DNA from: Fomitopsis serialis
Lineage: Eukaryota > Basidiomycota > Agaricomycetes > Polyporales > Fomitopsidaceae
Length of the DNA stretch: 64,000 nt
NCBI RefSeq assembly: GCF_022376445.1
Contig: NW_025955004.1
Span: 228,575 to 292,574 of the forward strand
Direction: 5' to 3'
Part shown: piece by piece, positions 1 through 12,187 of the stretch
How positions within the stretch are numbered: the first letter of the stretch is position 1
Layout: the number at the start of each line of letters is the position of its first letter
Position numbers and translations under genes: made by a program
Notes under the pieces: model-generated
What the model saw: only the letters and a program-made list of their open reading frames with translations
Databases searched by the model: none
What the model was told of the DNA's origin: nothing

Positions 1-991
1 CTCAGCCGAGGTGACTGCGTGGTCGCAACAGTGCGAAAACCAAGCAGCCTCGACGATCTCGCGTTGACGGAGGAGCAGAAGGGCCGACTCCGAGTACTGA
101 TTCTGGACATCACCGACTCCGAAGAGAACATCCGCAAGCTCATCGGTGAGGCTTGGGTGGTCTGGGGGCGTGTTGACATCTTAGTGAACAACGCTGGTCG
201 CGCTTCGACTAAGGCCCTAATGGAGGAGGGCGGGTGCGTGCTTCGCTCTATATTGGCATACAAATACACGTCCCTGATAGGACACTAGATTAGAACTCAT
301 GAGAGCGGAATACGAGACCAATGTGTTTGGCACGATGAAGGTCACAAACGCCGTCCTGCCACACATGCGCCAACGGAAGTCGGGGCTCATCGTGTTTCTG
401 GGAAGCCGGGTCGTCTGGCAGGCTAACACACCCGTGCGTCTCGACTGAGTGTATCCCCGCGCCGCGCGACGAACGACTCACTAGCAGAGACGCAGGTCGC
501 ATCGTCTTATATTTCTTCCAAGGCAGCTATACATGGTACGTCGCCCTCTGCGTTTTCTACACCGGCACAGGACCGGACAACGAATTCTTCCAGCCATCAG
601 TGAAACGCTTGCTGCCGAGGTCGCGCAATTCGGCATCCGCGTTCTCCTCGCGATCCCGGGCGGCTTCCGGACGAGCCAGCTGGATGGGGACTACACGATG
701 AACCACCACGTCTCCGACTATGATGGGTTTCGCGAAGAGATACTCAACGCGATGCAGGAGCGCTGGAAGCAGGCCCAGGGTGATCCGGCGAAGGCGATGG
801 AGGTCCTTGTGGACGCCATCAAGGGAGAGGGCAAGGCGGAGGGGATGGCGACGCCGTCGTGGCTCCTCATAGGGAAGCCGACGTTCACGCAGGCGACGCT
901 GCTGAACGAGAGGCTGTCGGAGAATGTGTCACAGTGGGAGGGGGTCTCGAGGGATCTGGACTACGATCGCGTAGATTCGCACCGTCCGTGA
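1..991 (+). CDS. Short-chain dehydrogenase/reductase, 5' partial (tandem copy 1)
   Basis: NAD(P)-dependent oxidoreductase of the classical SDR family; the substrate cannot be read from sequence. Exons 1-233, 289-433, 496-535 and 594-991 join in one frame (816 nt, 271 codons plus stop), already open at base 1. The missing start would hold the first exon and the TGxxxGxG cofactor motif, which is present in the neighbouring copy. Visible are NNAG (exon 1) and the catalytic YxxxK as YISSK (exon 3). All introns are short GT-AG introns at the same positions and phases as in the gene at 1275-2483, so the two are tandem duplicates. The last exon carries the PGGFRT stretch seen in both copies. Family is secure; function is unknown. 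Confidence 0.88.
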
Positions 992-1274
992 CTGTTTGAA
1001 TTCAGTAGTACGGCCTACTCGGGCTGCGCTGGCGTCTTGTTGTCTCCGGGCGGTTATCAAGGCGGGATTCTTGGAACTTTCGGACGGTCTCCACCGGCAT
1101 TTGTCGAGGGCTCTATCCCTCTCAAGTACCAGCCCGTGTTGCGGTATACCCAGTAGGTTGGATCATTCTTCCCCCTGATACGTGAGGTTATGTTACACCT
1201 ACCGCACCCATGGGTGGTGCTTCTGACGAATCTCACTAACAGAATAGTTGTTCATCATCGATTCGCCGCGCACG

Positions 1275-2483
1275 ATGTCCGCCGCTGAGCAGAAGGTTTG
1301 GCTCATCACTGGTGAGTCTCTTATACATCCCGATGACGCAGATCTACGCGATCCGTACGTGTGGCATTCTGAGCTCCCGTGCTACACAGAGGCTTCGTCT
1401 GTCTATCCATGCCGCAGCCTCGGTGGGATTGGTCGCGCGGAATGTAGCTATTGATTTCAAGTGTCTAATCCGATTGTGACCCGCAGGTACATCGTCGGGA
1501 CTTGGGAAAAGTCTGGTCGCATCTGCCCTAGGACGGGGCGACCTCGTCATTGCTACAGTGCGTCGCCGTGAAGACTTCTCGCTGTCGGATGCGGACGCAT
1601 CTCGCGTCCATGTCCTACTTTTAGACGTTACGGTGCCCGAGGACAGCGTTCGCCAGAAGATAGCCGAAGCCTGGAATGTCTGGGGACGCATTGACGTCCT
1701 GGTGAACAACGCAGGATACGTCTCGCAGTGTTTGCTTGAAGAGGGCGGGTAGGTGGTTACAAACTGATGACTGTACGATCAAAATCTCATTTACATCCAG
1801 GTTATCTGCCGCCATGAAACAATTTGACGTGAATTTTTTCGGGGTGTTGAAGGTCACGAATGCTATCTTACCGCACATGCGCGCGCGCAAATCCGGATTG
1901 GTCGTCTTTGTCGGAAGCAGAGCAGTCTGGCAGGCCAATATACCGGTAGGCGCATCAGCAGTCGAGCCCGAACAAATCTCTCACACCCTTGACGTGCAGA
2001 CCGCGGGGTTATACATCGCATCCAAGGCCGCTATACACAGTAGGTGTCGACTGAAATGTTGATAACACGTCCTCATAAGCCCATGACTCCTGATTAGCCT
2101 ACAGCGAGACACTTGCGGCTGAGGTTGGTCAGTTTGGGATTCGTGTGCTCCTCGCCGTCCCCGGTGGCTTCCGCACCACCCAGGATAAGCAGCTATACAC
2201 GCAGAATGTTCCCCTCGAGGAATATAATGAATTTCGGGACAATATTTTGAACTTCCTCGCAAACTACTGGAGCCGCGCACAAGGGGATCCGGCGAAGGCT
2301 ATGGAGGTTCTGACCGATGTCGTGCGGGGCGAGGGGAAGGCCAAAGACCTGGAGCTACCTCCTTTGCTCCTTTTGGGAGATGCGACATACACGCAGGCAC
2401 GGGTGTATTCCGAGACGCTCTTGGAGAATGCGTCGAAATGGGAAGGCATCGGCAAGAACCTGAACTTCGATCCGAGCATATGA
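1275..2483 (+). CDS. Short-chain dehydrogenase/reductase (tandem copy 2)
   Basis: Complete SDR-family NAD(P)-dependent oxidoreductase of 289 aa. Exons 1275-1311, 1487-1748, 1801-1945, 2000-2039 and 2098-2483 join without a break. The first exon ends inside the cofactor motif and splices to give ITGTSSGLG (TGxxxGxG). NNAG lies in exon 2 and the catalytic Tyr-Lys pair is in YIASK in exon 4. Length is normal for a classical SDR of this fungal type. The ATG at 1275 is chosen because the Rossmann first strand (VWLITG) begins nine residues later. It lies 283 bp behind the first copy on the same strand with identical intron positions. Each copy has its own intergenic promoter space. Substrate is unknown. 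Confidence 0.92.
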
Positions 2484-3434
2484 ACGTGAAGCTGCCTAGG
2501 CTCGGACAGATCTGTATGTCGTTCAACCCTATACCGTTGGGGCAGTAGTACTGATCTAAGACGTCCGACGATAAAGGCGTATCCGTTTGCGATTCTTCCA
2601 GACGGTTCAGATTGTTACGGCGACTCGTGGTAAGTATTCAGTCAGACACATCATCTGAACCTCACCACTGACAGAAGGCCCTCATTCGGATTTATTGTCG
2701 CTTCTTATAGGTGGTGCTACCAGAACATGTACTATGTCCAACTTGACTGACTCCTTGACTCCTTGTCACGGTGTGCGATGTTTATTGTAAGTCTCTGTCA
2801 CGTGAACAGTGGCAACGATCCGGCCGAGTAACAAGTTTCAACCTGTTTGACTTCTCCACCTACTGTCACTTCCGGGTTACCATGTAGCTCTCGAGCTCAT
2901 GCTACCGGTCTGTCTGGGCCAAGTATCACATTTTGCTCGGCTAGCAATTATCGCCTCTGTCGAAATGGAAGTGCTCGCTGAGGATCTCAACATGAGCATG
3001 CAAATGCGTCGCGTCACCAGGAATGTGTCGTGTCACGGCACGCCACTTGTACAACGTGTATGTAGAACGTACCTCACGCGGCAGTATTCCTTTGAGTCAA
3101 CTCTAGCTGATGCGTGACGGAAAACACTGCATTTTCAGTGAGTGTCACTGTCATGCCTCATTTTACCACACCGGACACTATGCTCATCCATTGTCCTAAA
3201 TCAGCGCCACCAAAGACACCTACAAGATGAGCACGCGACATCAACGCTCAGTGTTTCATTCGCTATGCTTTCATCAGCTCCTTTCAACCTCCACTGCCCA
3301 CAGCGTTGATTCGCTTGCCAATGCGTCTTGTCTACCATTCAACTTGAAGTACGCGTCGATTTGGTGCCAAAGATGAGCACTGTATCGATTCTGACGCACC
3401 TTTCTAGCACTGGCAGTGTCGCCTTTTCCACGAT
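2484..3434 (+). other. Intergenic, no gene recognised
   Basis: The stretch holds only short open frames. The longest, about 72 codons at 2899-3117, has no recognisable motif and no convincing splice partners. No repeat or RNA gene was seen. Confidence 0.5.
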
Positions 3435-3899
3435 ATGAACATGTGGCCCGGGGAGATGACTTCATTCACGACCGCGAACCCAACAACCCAACACCCTCTT
3501 GCCAGCATACTCTGTGAACGTGATGTCGACGGGCTCTACGACACGTTCCTGTGTCCCGACAAAGATGACACGCTCGACGATGATTCGGACGAGCGGCCGC
3601 AGCTACTATCAGAACAGGTCATCGACGGCATGATTCTCGATTTCGACATTATGTCCTTCGTTGGCGACGTCGAGGAGCCACCGGACTTCCCTCGTACGAA
3701 TGACGAGGTACAAAAGCAGTTTCGGGATGAAGAAATGCGGTGGGCACCTGCAGTGACGTTTACCGAACGCGCAATGTTGAAGAAGATGGCGCCTTTGTAC
3801 CCTGTCGCTCCCCCGCCAATGACAGGAGTGGTGCTCTTTCTGATGAGACAACTTGCTTTCATCGACGACGATTATGTTGTGGACAAGCTGGGACAATGA
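3435..3899 (+). CDS. Small acidic hypothetical protein
   Basis: An uninterrupted ATG-to-stop frame of 154 codons. The product is acidic, with a run of Asp residues around positions 44-51 (CPDKDDTLDDDSDE) and a second acidic patch near the C-terminus (FIDDDYVVDKLGQ). No domain, signal peptide or clear membrane segment is visible. It is isolated between two gene-free stretches. Support is only length and protein-like composition, so it could be a chance frame or one exon of a larger gene. Function unknown. Confidence 0.35.
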   Translation: MNMWPGEMTSFTTANPTTQHPLASILCERDVDGLYDTFLCPDKDDTLDDDSDERPQLLSEQVIDGMILDFDIMSFVGDVEEPPDFPRTNDEVQKQFRDEEMRWAPAVTFTERAMLKKMAPLYPVAPPPMTGVVLFLMRQLAFIDDDYVVDKLGQ

Positions 3900-4947
3900 G
3901 GGAGAGTTGTATGGTGAGTACGTGCACGCCATTACCTTTTGCAGTCTGATATGGTAGGACAACAACTTCAAAGGTAAGTCAACGCAGAATGTCCTCGTCG
4001 TGTGGCATCTGCAGTATAAAGCGTTTCTTGAGCAATGATTCATCTGGGACTCGGACACATCGACTGTTATATGTACGGGCGTACTTTCGCCACACGATAA
4101 GTATTGCGCTCTGTTTGATAGGTTGATACTGCAAGTATGGGGTTATGAACAGAATCGACGCACACCTCGGACAATGCCCTGATGTTTTTTGCCTGACGTC
4201 TCGTCGATCGTCCTCGGCGGACAACTTCTGATCACCAGTTTACTGGACCTTGATTCTTAGCGGCCCCCACAGGAGGTGTGAGTTCCTTCCTTGCTCTCCA
4301 CATGTTATACGAGACTACGACGCTGACTGAGTCCCTCAGGTGTTTCGCCCCATCTTGAGTCGGCACATGAGCGGGAGTTGTTGTCTCGGTGCATTGCCAT
4401 GACGGCTTTACGGCGTCCAGTGAAAGTAAAGAACCGCTTTCGACATCGGTGGTCGTGTTCGGTGCTTCTGTACACGTTGCACCGACTCTACATATACATA
4501 CAAATACATCACCCATCATCATGATTGCCTTCGCTGTCCCTGCGCTCGCCCAGTCGTCCAGCTCTGAGTTTTTGCTGCGCAAACCAAGAGCCATGGGAAA
4601 CTTTAATGAGGTACGAACGAATATCCTTACTGACATTGTGCTTTCCTTTTGGCTTCGCGCGAACCGACGGCTGATACGACACATCTTGGCTTGTCTTATA
4701 GCCAGTAGACCTTGAGCAGACCCACCGGAAATCGGCAAGTGCTATCACACTATACTTGCTCTTGGGGAGCACTCGGTCAGCTCGCCTCGTTCCACCGTCG
4801 GGGTTTGTCTGCGATCTGGGCACGGCTACATAGCATGTCAAAGAAGTTCATAACGATACTTTTCACAAAACAACAGTAGATACACCGCGTAGTCCCTCCG
4901 CCCTCCTGCCCGCACGCCCCAGTACAACGTAGCCCGACAACAAAGAA
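3900..4947 (+). other. Intergenic, no gene recognised
   Basis: Only short overlapping frames on both strands without recognisable protein features. The right end contains the 3' untranslated region of the minus-strand VHS-GAT gene. Confidence 0.5.
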
Positions 4948-6752
4948 TCAGAACAGCCCCACAAGGTCCGCGAATGGGTCCTTCCCGCCTTGTTGCGCCC
5001 CATTCGCCGGCGCAGCGCTGCCCGGTGTCCCCGGTTGCTGCTGGTACCTGCCCGTCTGGTGTTGCTGCTGCTGTGGTTGGATCGGCTGATGCGTCTGTTG
5101 CGGCTGTATCGACTGTGCGCCCGCGAAGTAGTTCGGCGTCGACGGCTGCTGGGCGTGCCCAGGCGGATGCTGCCAAGCTGTGCGGGCGACCCTGCCCCGG
5201 GACGCGCGGCGAGGTTGAGCGTCGGCGGCGTGCCCGCACCGATGCCCATGCCGTTCGAGAAGCCATTCGAGGGTGATGGTGCGGCCATTGGTGAGCTCGA
5301 GCCGCTTTGCGAGCCCATACCCATACCCATGCGTGAGCCCATGCCCATACCCATTCCGCTCCCCATACCCATCCCCGCTCCCATGCCCATACCCATGCTC
5401 GAGCCCATCCCGGACCCCATGTGCATACCAGCGCCCATCCCACTCATCCCGCTCATCATCGGCTGCTGAGGCTGTGTCTGGAAATGTGTCTGGGCGGTCG
5501 GTCCAAAAAGACTCGCGAGATCGTCCAGTGGTGGCTGCTGCTGGCCGGGCTGTGCTGGCGCGGACGATGGTCCGTCGTCGAAGTCGATGAGCGAGTCGTT
5601 CTGCGACGCGGCCGTGACCTCTGGTGGGATGGGGTTCGCCGCGGCCGTGAAGTCACCCTTCTTGTACGAGTCGTACCGGTTGAGGACCGCGTTCAGCTGG
5701 TCGTTGATCTGCAGGAACGTGTTGAGCGACTCGGGGTCGTCCGTCTCTGCGTTGGAGATCCAGCCCTGGATCTTTGGGCGTGCGGCCGTGAGGATGGACG
5801 CAACTTGCTGGTGACGGCAATGGTCAACACGGCGAGAGCTAAAGATAGCCCAGTACACCCACATCGTATACATCGCCCTGCGCAAACTGCTCGCCCCGCC
5901 CCGTGTCCACGTTCTCTAGGAGCTCGTTGAGCAGGATCACCTTGCTCTCGAGCTTTGAGAGTTCTGTCAAGGCCTGCGAGCGGTAGTCCGGCTTCGCGTC
6001 GGGGTTTGCGCCTGCGAGCGTCTTCATCAGCTCCTGCGCCGCCGCCAGGTCCCGCGGCGTCCCTCTCCGGATGAGCTCCTGCAACTTCGCCTCCTGTGCC
6101 TCGCGGTCCTCCGCCTCGAGCTCGTCGGCAGTTTTCAGTGACTGCGTGATACATCAGCACGGTCGCGAGCGCGACGAACGGGAGCGGGACACGCACGGAG
6201 GCAGAGGCAATGGGCGGCTGACGTGGTCGGTCGCGGAAGCGGTAGCCCTTGAACGTCAGGAGACGGTGCATGTCCCGGATGTTCCCCAGATCCTCTCTCC
6301 ACCGCGACTCGGACGCGATCCCCTCCTTCCAGTCATTGATCAGGTCGAGAATACGTGTCATGACGGGGCCCGGGAACGGCGGCGGGCGTTCGGGAAAGCG
6401 GCGGACGAGCTCGTTGAGGAACTCCTTCGTGGCTATTTGCAGATGAAAGGGGTATCCACACGATTGTACGAGGGTCTCTAGGAGTGCGAGGGCAAGCATC
6501 GCGATGTGGGGATTGCGGTTATTGACGAGCGTGGCTATCATCATCGCTGCTTCGCGCGGGCTTAATCCATGTCCTCAGTTATTGATCAAGAGGATGCAGT
6601 AGGATCACATACGTATTGGCTTTCTTCTGGTTGATGTACTCCGCGACCTCCAGATGCAGAGCATAGTTGGGCTCCGTCAGATGAGGGCTACATGCCCGCA
6701 TCACGATGATCTGTGTCTGGGTTGCGCTGGACCTATAATTTGTGGAAAGCAT
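4948..6752 (-). CDS. VHS-GAT domain adaptor protein (GGA/Tom1-like)
   Basis: Predicted cargo adaptor for clathrin-dependent trafficking between trans-Golgi and endosomes. Exons in transcript order: 6752-6613, 6560-6197, 6141-5863, 5807-5240, 5177-4948 (526 aa). The N-terminal VHS domain (about residues 10-150) has the LTEPNYALHLEVAEYINQKK helix and NPHIAMLALALLETLVQSC. A GAT three-helix bundle follows (about 180-330; LKTADELEAEDREAQ, ESLNTFLQINDQLNAVLNRY). Then come an acidic SLIDFDD clathrin-box-like motif, a Met-Gly repeat, a Gln/Pro-rich tail and the ending DPFADLVGLF. No gamma-adaptin ear is visible where GGA proteins carry one, so it may be closer to Tom1. The last intron (5178-5239) is inferred because it restores the frame into a stop-free Gln-rich tail. 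The long opposite-strand frames here are shadows. Confidence 0.88.
5295..5460 (-). repeat. Coding minisatellite, Met-Gly repeat
   Basis: Imperfect 6-bp units (GGTATG/GGCATG type on the minus strand) inside the VHS-GAT gene encode a run alternating Met and Gly with occasional Ser and Ala. It lies in the disordered linker after the GAT domain. Such hexanucleotide arrays can change length without breaking the frame. Confidence 0.8.
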
Positions 6753-8286
6753 GGCCAGCGACGCCTTTGGCTAGCTTCCTAGCCCAGCTCACTGAGTAGA
6801 ACGAGGTCTGAGGGTAAGGATAAGTCGAGTTGGGGGTAGGTGGAAGACCGTAAGCGGTGGCTGAGCGCTCATACTGTGGCCTTTCCATACTCTTTCCGTC
6901 CGGGACAGTTGCGGAACAGCATGCTGAACCTGACTACCTACCAAGACATGCTAAGGCTAACCGAACGCAGGATACTATGGGAGAAGCCGCATGTGTCCCT
7001 GCGCTCGTTGCGCCTGCAGTGGTGGCGGGTACTACTATGTAGTAAGTATTAAGTACTGTGCCCCTCTGCCAGGCGGCGTTCACCCTGACAGGGCCATAAC
7101 GAGGTATCTCCACAAGTATATGTGCTAGCAAGGCACTAGGATCTGTGTGTATGTCACTGGATGTTGTCCTCTCAGCCATTGGTATGTACAGGTCTCATCA
7201 AGCCAAGAATAAGAATTTATGCCTCAAACTCGACTGCGGCAAGCATCTCGCGCGCGGCGGTATAGTACATTAGTATGTACCGTCATATGTACACATCCTC
7301 TGCCTTGCTGACATCAAATAGTCTCCCCAAGCAGACATATGTAGACAGTTCCTTCGAAGCTTCGTGCCTCAGGATCCTTGTCTGACACCCAGTCTGCCGC
7401 GACTCGCCCCGCGTGCGATCGAACATTCTTCCGAGGTACTTAGTTGTTCCACCGCTACCACTTCAACACATGCCTCTGGCCGATAAAGGTGCGGTCCTCG
7501 CTTCTCGCCGTGGCATTTGTATCTGCGCAATCGTGTCTTCTCCGAGCACGTCGTGTAGTTCTCGTACTCTGTAGGTACAGTCGTACTGGCATTTCTGTGT
7601 TGCTTCGATGCTCGTTGTCTGATTTACCGGACATCGCCAATACTTAACCCACCCATTGATGACCCTGCGACATATATTCAGCTGCTCGTGGCAGCTGTGA
7701 GGATGGGGGCTGAATATGGTGAGCTATGAGTGTCCTATTGTCCTATTGACACACACTACCCGAATACCATTGGATGCATCCAGTATCGACGGAACCCCGT
7801 TCCATCATTGACCCTCGAATGTCTATCCAGAGCACACAACAGTCATACCGCTGTGTGTCCAATTCTCCACCATTTAGGAAATGGACATATGTTGTGCTAC
7901 ATATGACCATTACTTAGTGGGCGCGACGCCGTTTCCCCACACCAGCGACGATTTTTCGACCTCCGTTCCGGCCATGGTCATTAATATTCAGCATCCTGAG
8001 ATTGCAGAGTGAATCAGCGAAGTGGTATCACTGATGATGACGACCCTCACTCACGGCACTACGGAGATGGGGATCGCGAGGATGTCAATGGCATGTCGCC
8101 TCGAGTACCTCATCATCTCGACCCTGTGGCTACGCCTCTCCTTTCAAGTTGGCATTTGTCTCTTCAGCTGGCATGCTGGTACGTATCTCTACCACGTCCG
8201 TCTTCCAGTTGTCGAATTCTTGGAAGTTGTGCACAGTGCTATCAAAATACTCAATCATTCTCCACATTTTGACTCGGTCCATGATA
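6753..8286 (-). other. Intergenic, no gene recognised
   Basis: Upstream region of the VHS-GAT gene and downstream region of the F-box gene. Frames are shorter than 90 codons, overlap on both strands and show no family signature. Confidence 0.5.
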
Positions 8287-9643
8287 TTATACGTACGTCA
8301 CTATACCTCGTCCATGCGAGTGGGGCATCTTCTGCCTGACGAGCTCGTCCCACCGATTGTGCCGTTCTCGGAGTGCTAAACCCATCCCAAACTGTTCATC
8401 GCCAGATGCCCAACTGTCGTTATCATAGTGAATGCCTATACAGACGCCGCGCGATGCAATAGTACCGGAGAAGCGCTTCTCCTGCAGTATACTGTCCAAT
8501 CGCGCCAGGGCATCATCCCGTCCCATTGTCGTCAGCATTCCGTCCAAGTCATCGGCCATGTGGGCTGTCCGGACCACCAACATAACAGACATAGCCTGGA
8601 AGTGTTTCGAGACGATGTGAGACAAGATATGCGGGATCCAGGGCCACTCCGCAAAGGGGTGGTACAGCCAGATCGCCAACCTCCGCAGGTGGTCGTGGCG
8701 TGAAAAGTTGTAGTGTCGCGCTGTAGGCATGAAACAATCAGCCAAGTGGCGAGGTAGAAAACTGAGAAAACTTTCCAACCGTGGCATCAATGCTACCATC
8801 GCGAACAGGAAAACGGGGATCAATATGGAGTGCAACCGTCTCTGCAGATGCGGAACTCGCATCCAGCACAGTCTGGCTTCTGCTGGTTGCCGATCGCGAG
8901 GATGGATCTACCTCGCCGACCACTCCAAGATTGAGAAAGCGTACTCGAGAAGCCCAGCTGATCTGCACAAAGAATTCTTCGACTGCTGGCGCAGCCCATC
9001 GCACTTCAAGACCCTCCAGATTTGCACAGTTCAGTGGGAGAGAGACTGGGGAGACTTGCTGTTTCTGCAAGCAACTGACGTTGACGCACCATAGGGCCCT
9101 AAGCCTCGGGAGTGCTGACACGAGGCAGGACAGCTGGGCAACGCTCGACAAGGTGACTTTGCGGACGATCAGTGTGCCAATGGAGCCGAAAGCAGCGAGG
9201 TAGGCGATGTCCTCCCTTCGGACCGAGCCGGTGGTCCATTCAGCGTCTTGAATGGTGATCCTCCACAACGCGGGAGCTCTGTTCGCGAGCATGGCGGCAA
9301 ACGTCCCCAAGTGCCGGATCGGTTGACGCTTCCCGGGAGAAGCACCCGATATGACGACCTGCCGAACGACCTCACGGAGGCGAGGTTTTGCGTGGAGTGT
9401 CTTGGAGAGCGAGAGAACGTCCTTCCTATCTCGTAGATGGATGCGTTGACGCAGATGGTACCACGTCAGGAAGTACCAGTCTTGGCATACGAGCGCGCAG
9501 GATGCAAGAGTGGACACATGCGGCTCGTCCGCCACGAAATGATGACTGATATCCCATCCCATCGCTATGTGGTTGATGATCCGCTCGCAGACTTCCACGG
9601 GAAGCTGCAGGGTCGAAGGACAGTGAGAGGAGCCCTCGGACAT
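8287..9643 (-). CDS. F-box protein with one frame break
   Basis: Probable substrate-recognition subunit of an SCF ubiquitin ligase. The ATG at 9643 is followed by an N-terminal F-box (LQLPVEVCERIINHIA, then LASCALVCQDWYFLTWYHL). A leucine-rich region (LVSALPRLRALWCVNVSCL) follows, then a conserved C-terminal block (LRRLAIWLYHPFAEWPWIPH; HMADDLDGMLTTMG) ending at 8287. The N-terminal part (9643 to about 8760) and the C-terminal part are in different frames. The switch falls at an A4 run at 8758-8761 (T4 on the coding strand), where one extra base would explain it. I found no intron that joins the frames cleanly. It may be a base-calling error, a recent pseudogene, or an unusual intron. The span is about 451 codons. 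Confidence 0.75.
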
Positions 9644-11218
9644 TGCGGCTGTACTGTATTACACATGCGTAACCTTTTTCAGTACCCGCGTCCACTGGAC
9701 AGTGACACTTACATCGGCTCGACTCTATCCATTTCGTTGAAATGAGAAATGCGCGGCTACGTCGTGTCGGTCGTCGGTTCGCGAGGTATGGACGACCGTC
9801 TGTGGCCACAACGCTAAAGCGCGATTTCAGTAATGATATTCATTGGCGAAAGCGGAGTCGTACCTCACAAGGACTTCTGGGCTCTTGGCGTACTGCAAAA
9901 ACTCCAAAGTGAACGAAGGGGACAGAGCAGGGACAGCGAAAGCAATGATAAGTGATGTACGTGTACATGTGACGTGTGGTTGTAATCTCCCGTAGGCAAA
10001 CCACAAACACGACCTCTTTGACCGGGGGAGGGAGGGCGTAGTGCGGCTAACCGGCTAAAAACACGCCAGTCAGGCCTATAGAAACCCTTGCGAACCTTGA
10101 GCCGGTGAATAGGATGCTGATTGATGATCAAGGTGGACCACAGAGACGTGGGATCGATGCTGCGCAGGGTCCTGAACCGGGGAAGGGCACACGCAGGCCA
10201 GTTCCGCATTCAATTCAGTGCCAGCGAGATATATGTGTATCGTGTCTCTAGGATGCGTCGCAACCAGTTCATTTGGCCACATACACATCAAGACATGGGC
10301 TAAACCTCGGCACTGTGCGGTCGCGGGGTCAACACAACACTCCGGCAAGACGAGGAACATGCGGACGCTCATACCTGGCCAGTACTACCCAGCCTCATCA
10401 TGACTTCTTCATCTCTTCGAGCGCCAGCATAGTCGTAGAGATTCGACCGCCCCATTTGACATATCGACACTCATGCATCCCGAGTTGGCGTAATCGTTGC
10501 GACGGCTCTGCGCAGTGCCAGCCGGCGCGAATGGGATACACAGGCTCGGACTCCGATGCCTGCTGTTCATGCCCCGTCTCCGCGTGCGCGAGGCTGTGCA
10601 GTTACCAGGTCGAGCGCGATGCGAACATTGAGCAGAGATGAGTAAACATCGGTGTTGGATGGGCGTACGTTCCAAAAGGGGACGAGATGTGGTCAATATG
10701 AACGATAGCCACATAGCATGACATCTGCATTCAGCAAATACGACCTCAGCGAAGCCATACGAATTGAGCGGTACCGGACGACACACCAGTGATGCGCTCA
10801 TTCGGAATTTCGACTGACGCCTCAAATAACAGGTAGACGAGGCAAACGAAGGACTGTACCTATTCATACGCATGTAAATATGCCAGAGGCATGCGCGGAC
10901 GTGATACATATCAACACGGAGCATGCGCACATACACGAAGGTAATCAACTTGCCCTGTTGTGGAGATATGCGACACGCAGTGATTGGCCATTTGAGACAT
11001 ACCTGTAACGGGCCACACTTGCGTCCCACTGCCCATGATGGCAAACTTGTGTCGTTGTAGCTGCGTCGTTGTACAAATTTGTGAAACCACGGAAGTGAAC
11101 GTCTCGACAGCAATCATTGCTCTTTATATTCCTTGCAACATCGAGTGGCAAGTGAGATACAGTAGGTGTTTGCAGAGGTGAACGATCCGAGACCGAGTTA
11201 TAGGGGTGTCGTAACCAG
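9644..11218 (-). other. Intergenic, no gene recognised
   Basis: One 234-codon minus-strand frame (10409-11113) exists. It is rich in Arg, Ser and Cys, shows no motif and overlaps other frames, so I do not call it. Nothing else was seen. Confidence 0.45.
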
Positions 11219-12187
11219 TTACGCATAAAACTTGCGGTTCGGGTTCGGGCCAAACAGATTGTTCCGGATTTCAGGCAACATCTGGACGAAGGACATGAGG
11301 CCAACAGGACAAACGTCGACTGTCACGATGCTGGACGTACCCTATCCTCCAATAGTCTCAACCGCTCATCAAGGGTGTTGTCGATGGTGATGCGCGAGGT
11401 CCCGCTCACAAGCTTCACACCACCGGCACTGTAGCGCAGAGGTCGCAATGAGCAACCCTGCAGCAATTGTGTGCACAAAGACTCACAGATCCTTGCTGAG
11501 TGTTCCCTCTACCGTGACAGAGACCGTCCGCCCGCTGATCTCGATGTACTGCTTCGAGGCGCCATCCGCCGCGCGGGCGACGATCTCGACGTCCGTCTCG
11601 CGCGCGTGGACGGTGACATCTGGCTCGAGCTGCTGGAGGAAGCCCTGCACGATTACGCCCTCGAGGAACTGCACGTAGCGCGACTCGTCCTGCGCGAGAT
11701 CGTTAACAAGCTCGCGCGCGGAGAGGAAGAGGTCCTGGAGGTGCTCCTCGCGCTGCTGCAAGAGCCGCAGTCGGGATTTGTTCGTCAGGGTGGATTGTGC
11801 ACTGGGTGTACGCCGTGGTCAGTAAAAGACCGGCGGTTAGAGTGCACCACATACATCTTCTGCGCAACCTCCGCACCCTTACGCTTCTTCTCGTACTGCG
11901 CGTCGATGGCTTGCTGCTCCTGCTTCACCAGCTTCGCCTAGACTCGCTCTAGGCTTCAACACACGTCCAATGCATTACAATGGGGGACGCACCTTCTCAA
12001 TCGCAAACTCCTCGTCGGCCTTCACGCGAATCTCTCGCGCCTTTTCCAACGCCTCCTGCCTGATGAAGGCCACCTGGCCACAGCAACAGCGTCATGAGTC
12101 GGTCCATCTCGTCGTGCAACGTAGCGAGCACACCATCTTGTTCATCTCCGTGAGCACTTCATCATCGTTGAGCGGTCTTGTTGCCAT
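11219..12187 (-). CDS. VMA4: V-type proton ATPase subunit E
   Basis: Peripheral-stalk subunit of the vacuolar H+-ATPase, which acidifies vacuoles and endosomes; subunit E pairs with subunit G to link V1 to V0. Exons in transcript order: 12187-12134, 12073-11993, 11937-11855, 11801-11487, 11428-11341, 11281-11219. They give 227 aa, matching the family length of about 226-233. The product begins MATRPLNDDEVLTEMNKM, continues as a long charged helix (AFIRQEALEKAREIRVKADE, REEHLQDLF) and ends with the conserved DNTLDERLRLLED and LPEIRNNLFGPNPNRKFYA. All introns are short GT-AG introns. Start and stop are both well supported by family pattern. Confidence 0.95.

Noticed and set aside
2899..3117. 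72-codon plus-strand frame
   Set aside because: Too short, no motif and no plausible exon joining.
4990..5930. Long plus-strand frames opposite the VHS-GAT gene
   Set aside because: They mirror the Met-Gly and Gln-rich coding repeats of the minus-strand gene (Pro-Ile and Arg-rich products) and are shadows.
10409..11113. 234-codon minus-strand open frame
   Set aside because: No motif, odd composition (Arg, Cys and Ser), overlapping alternative frames and no splice-consistent neighbours.
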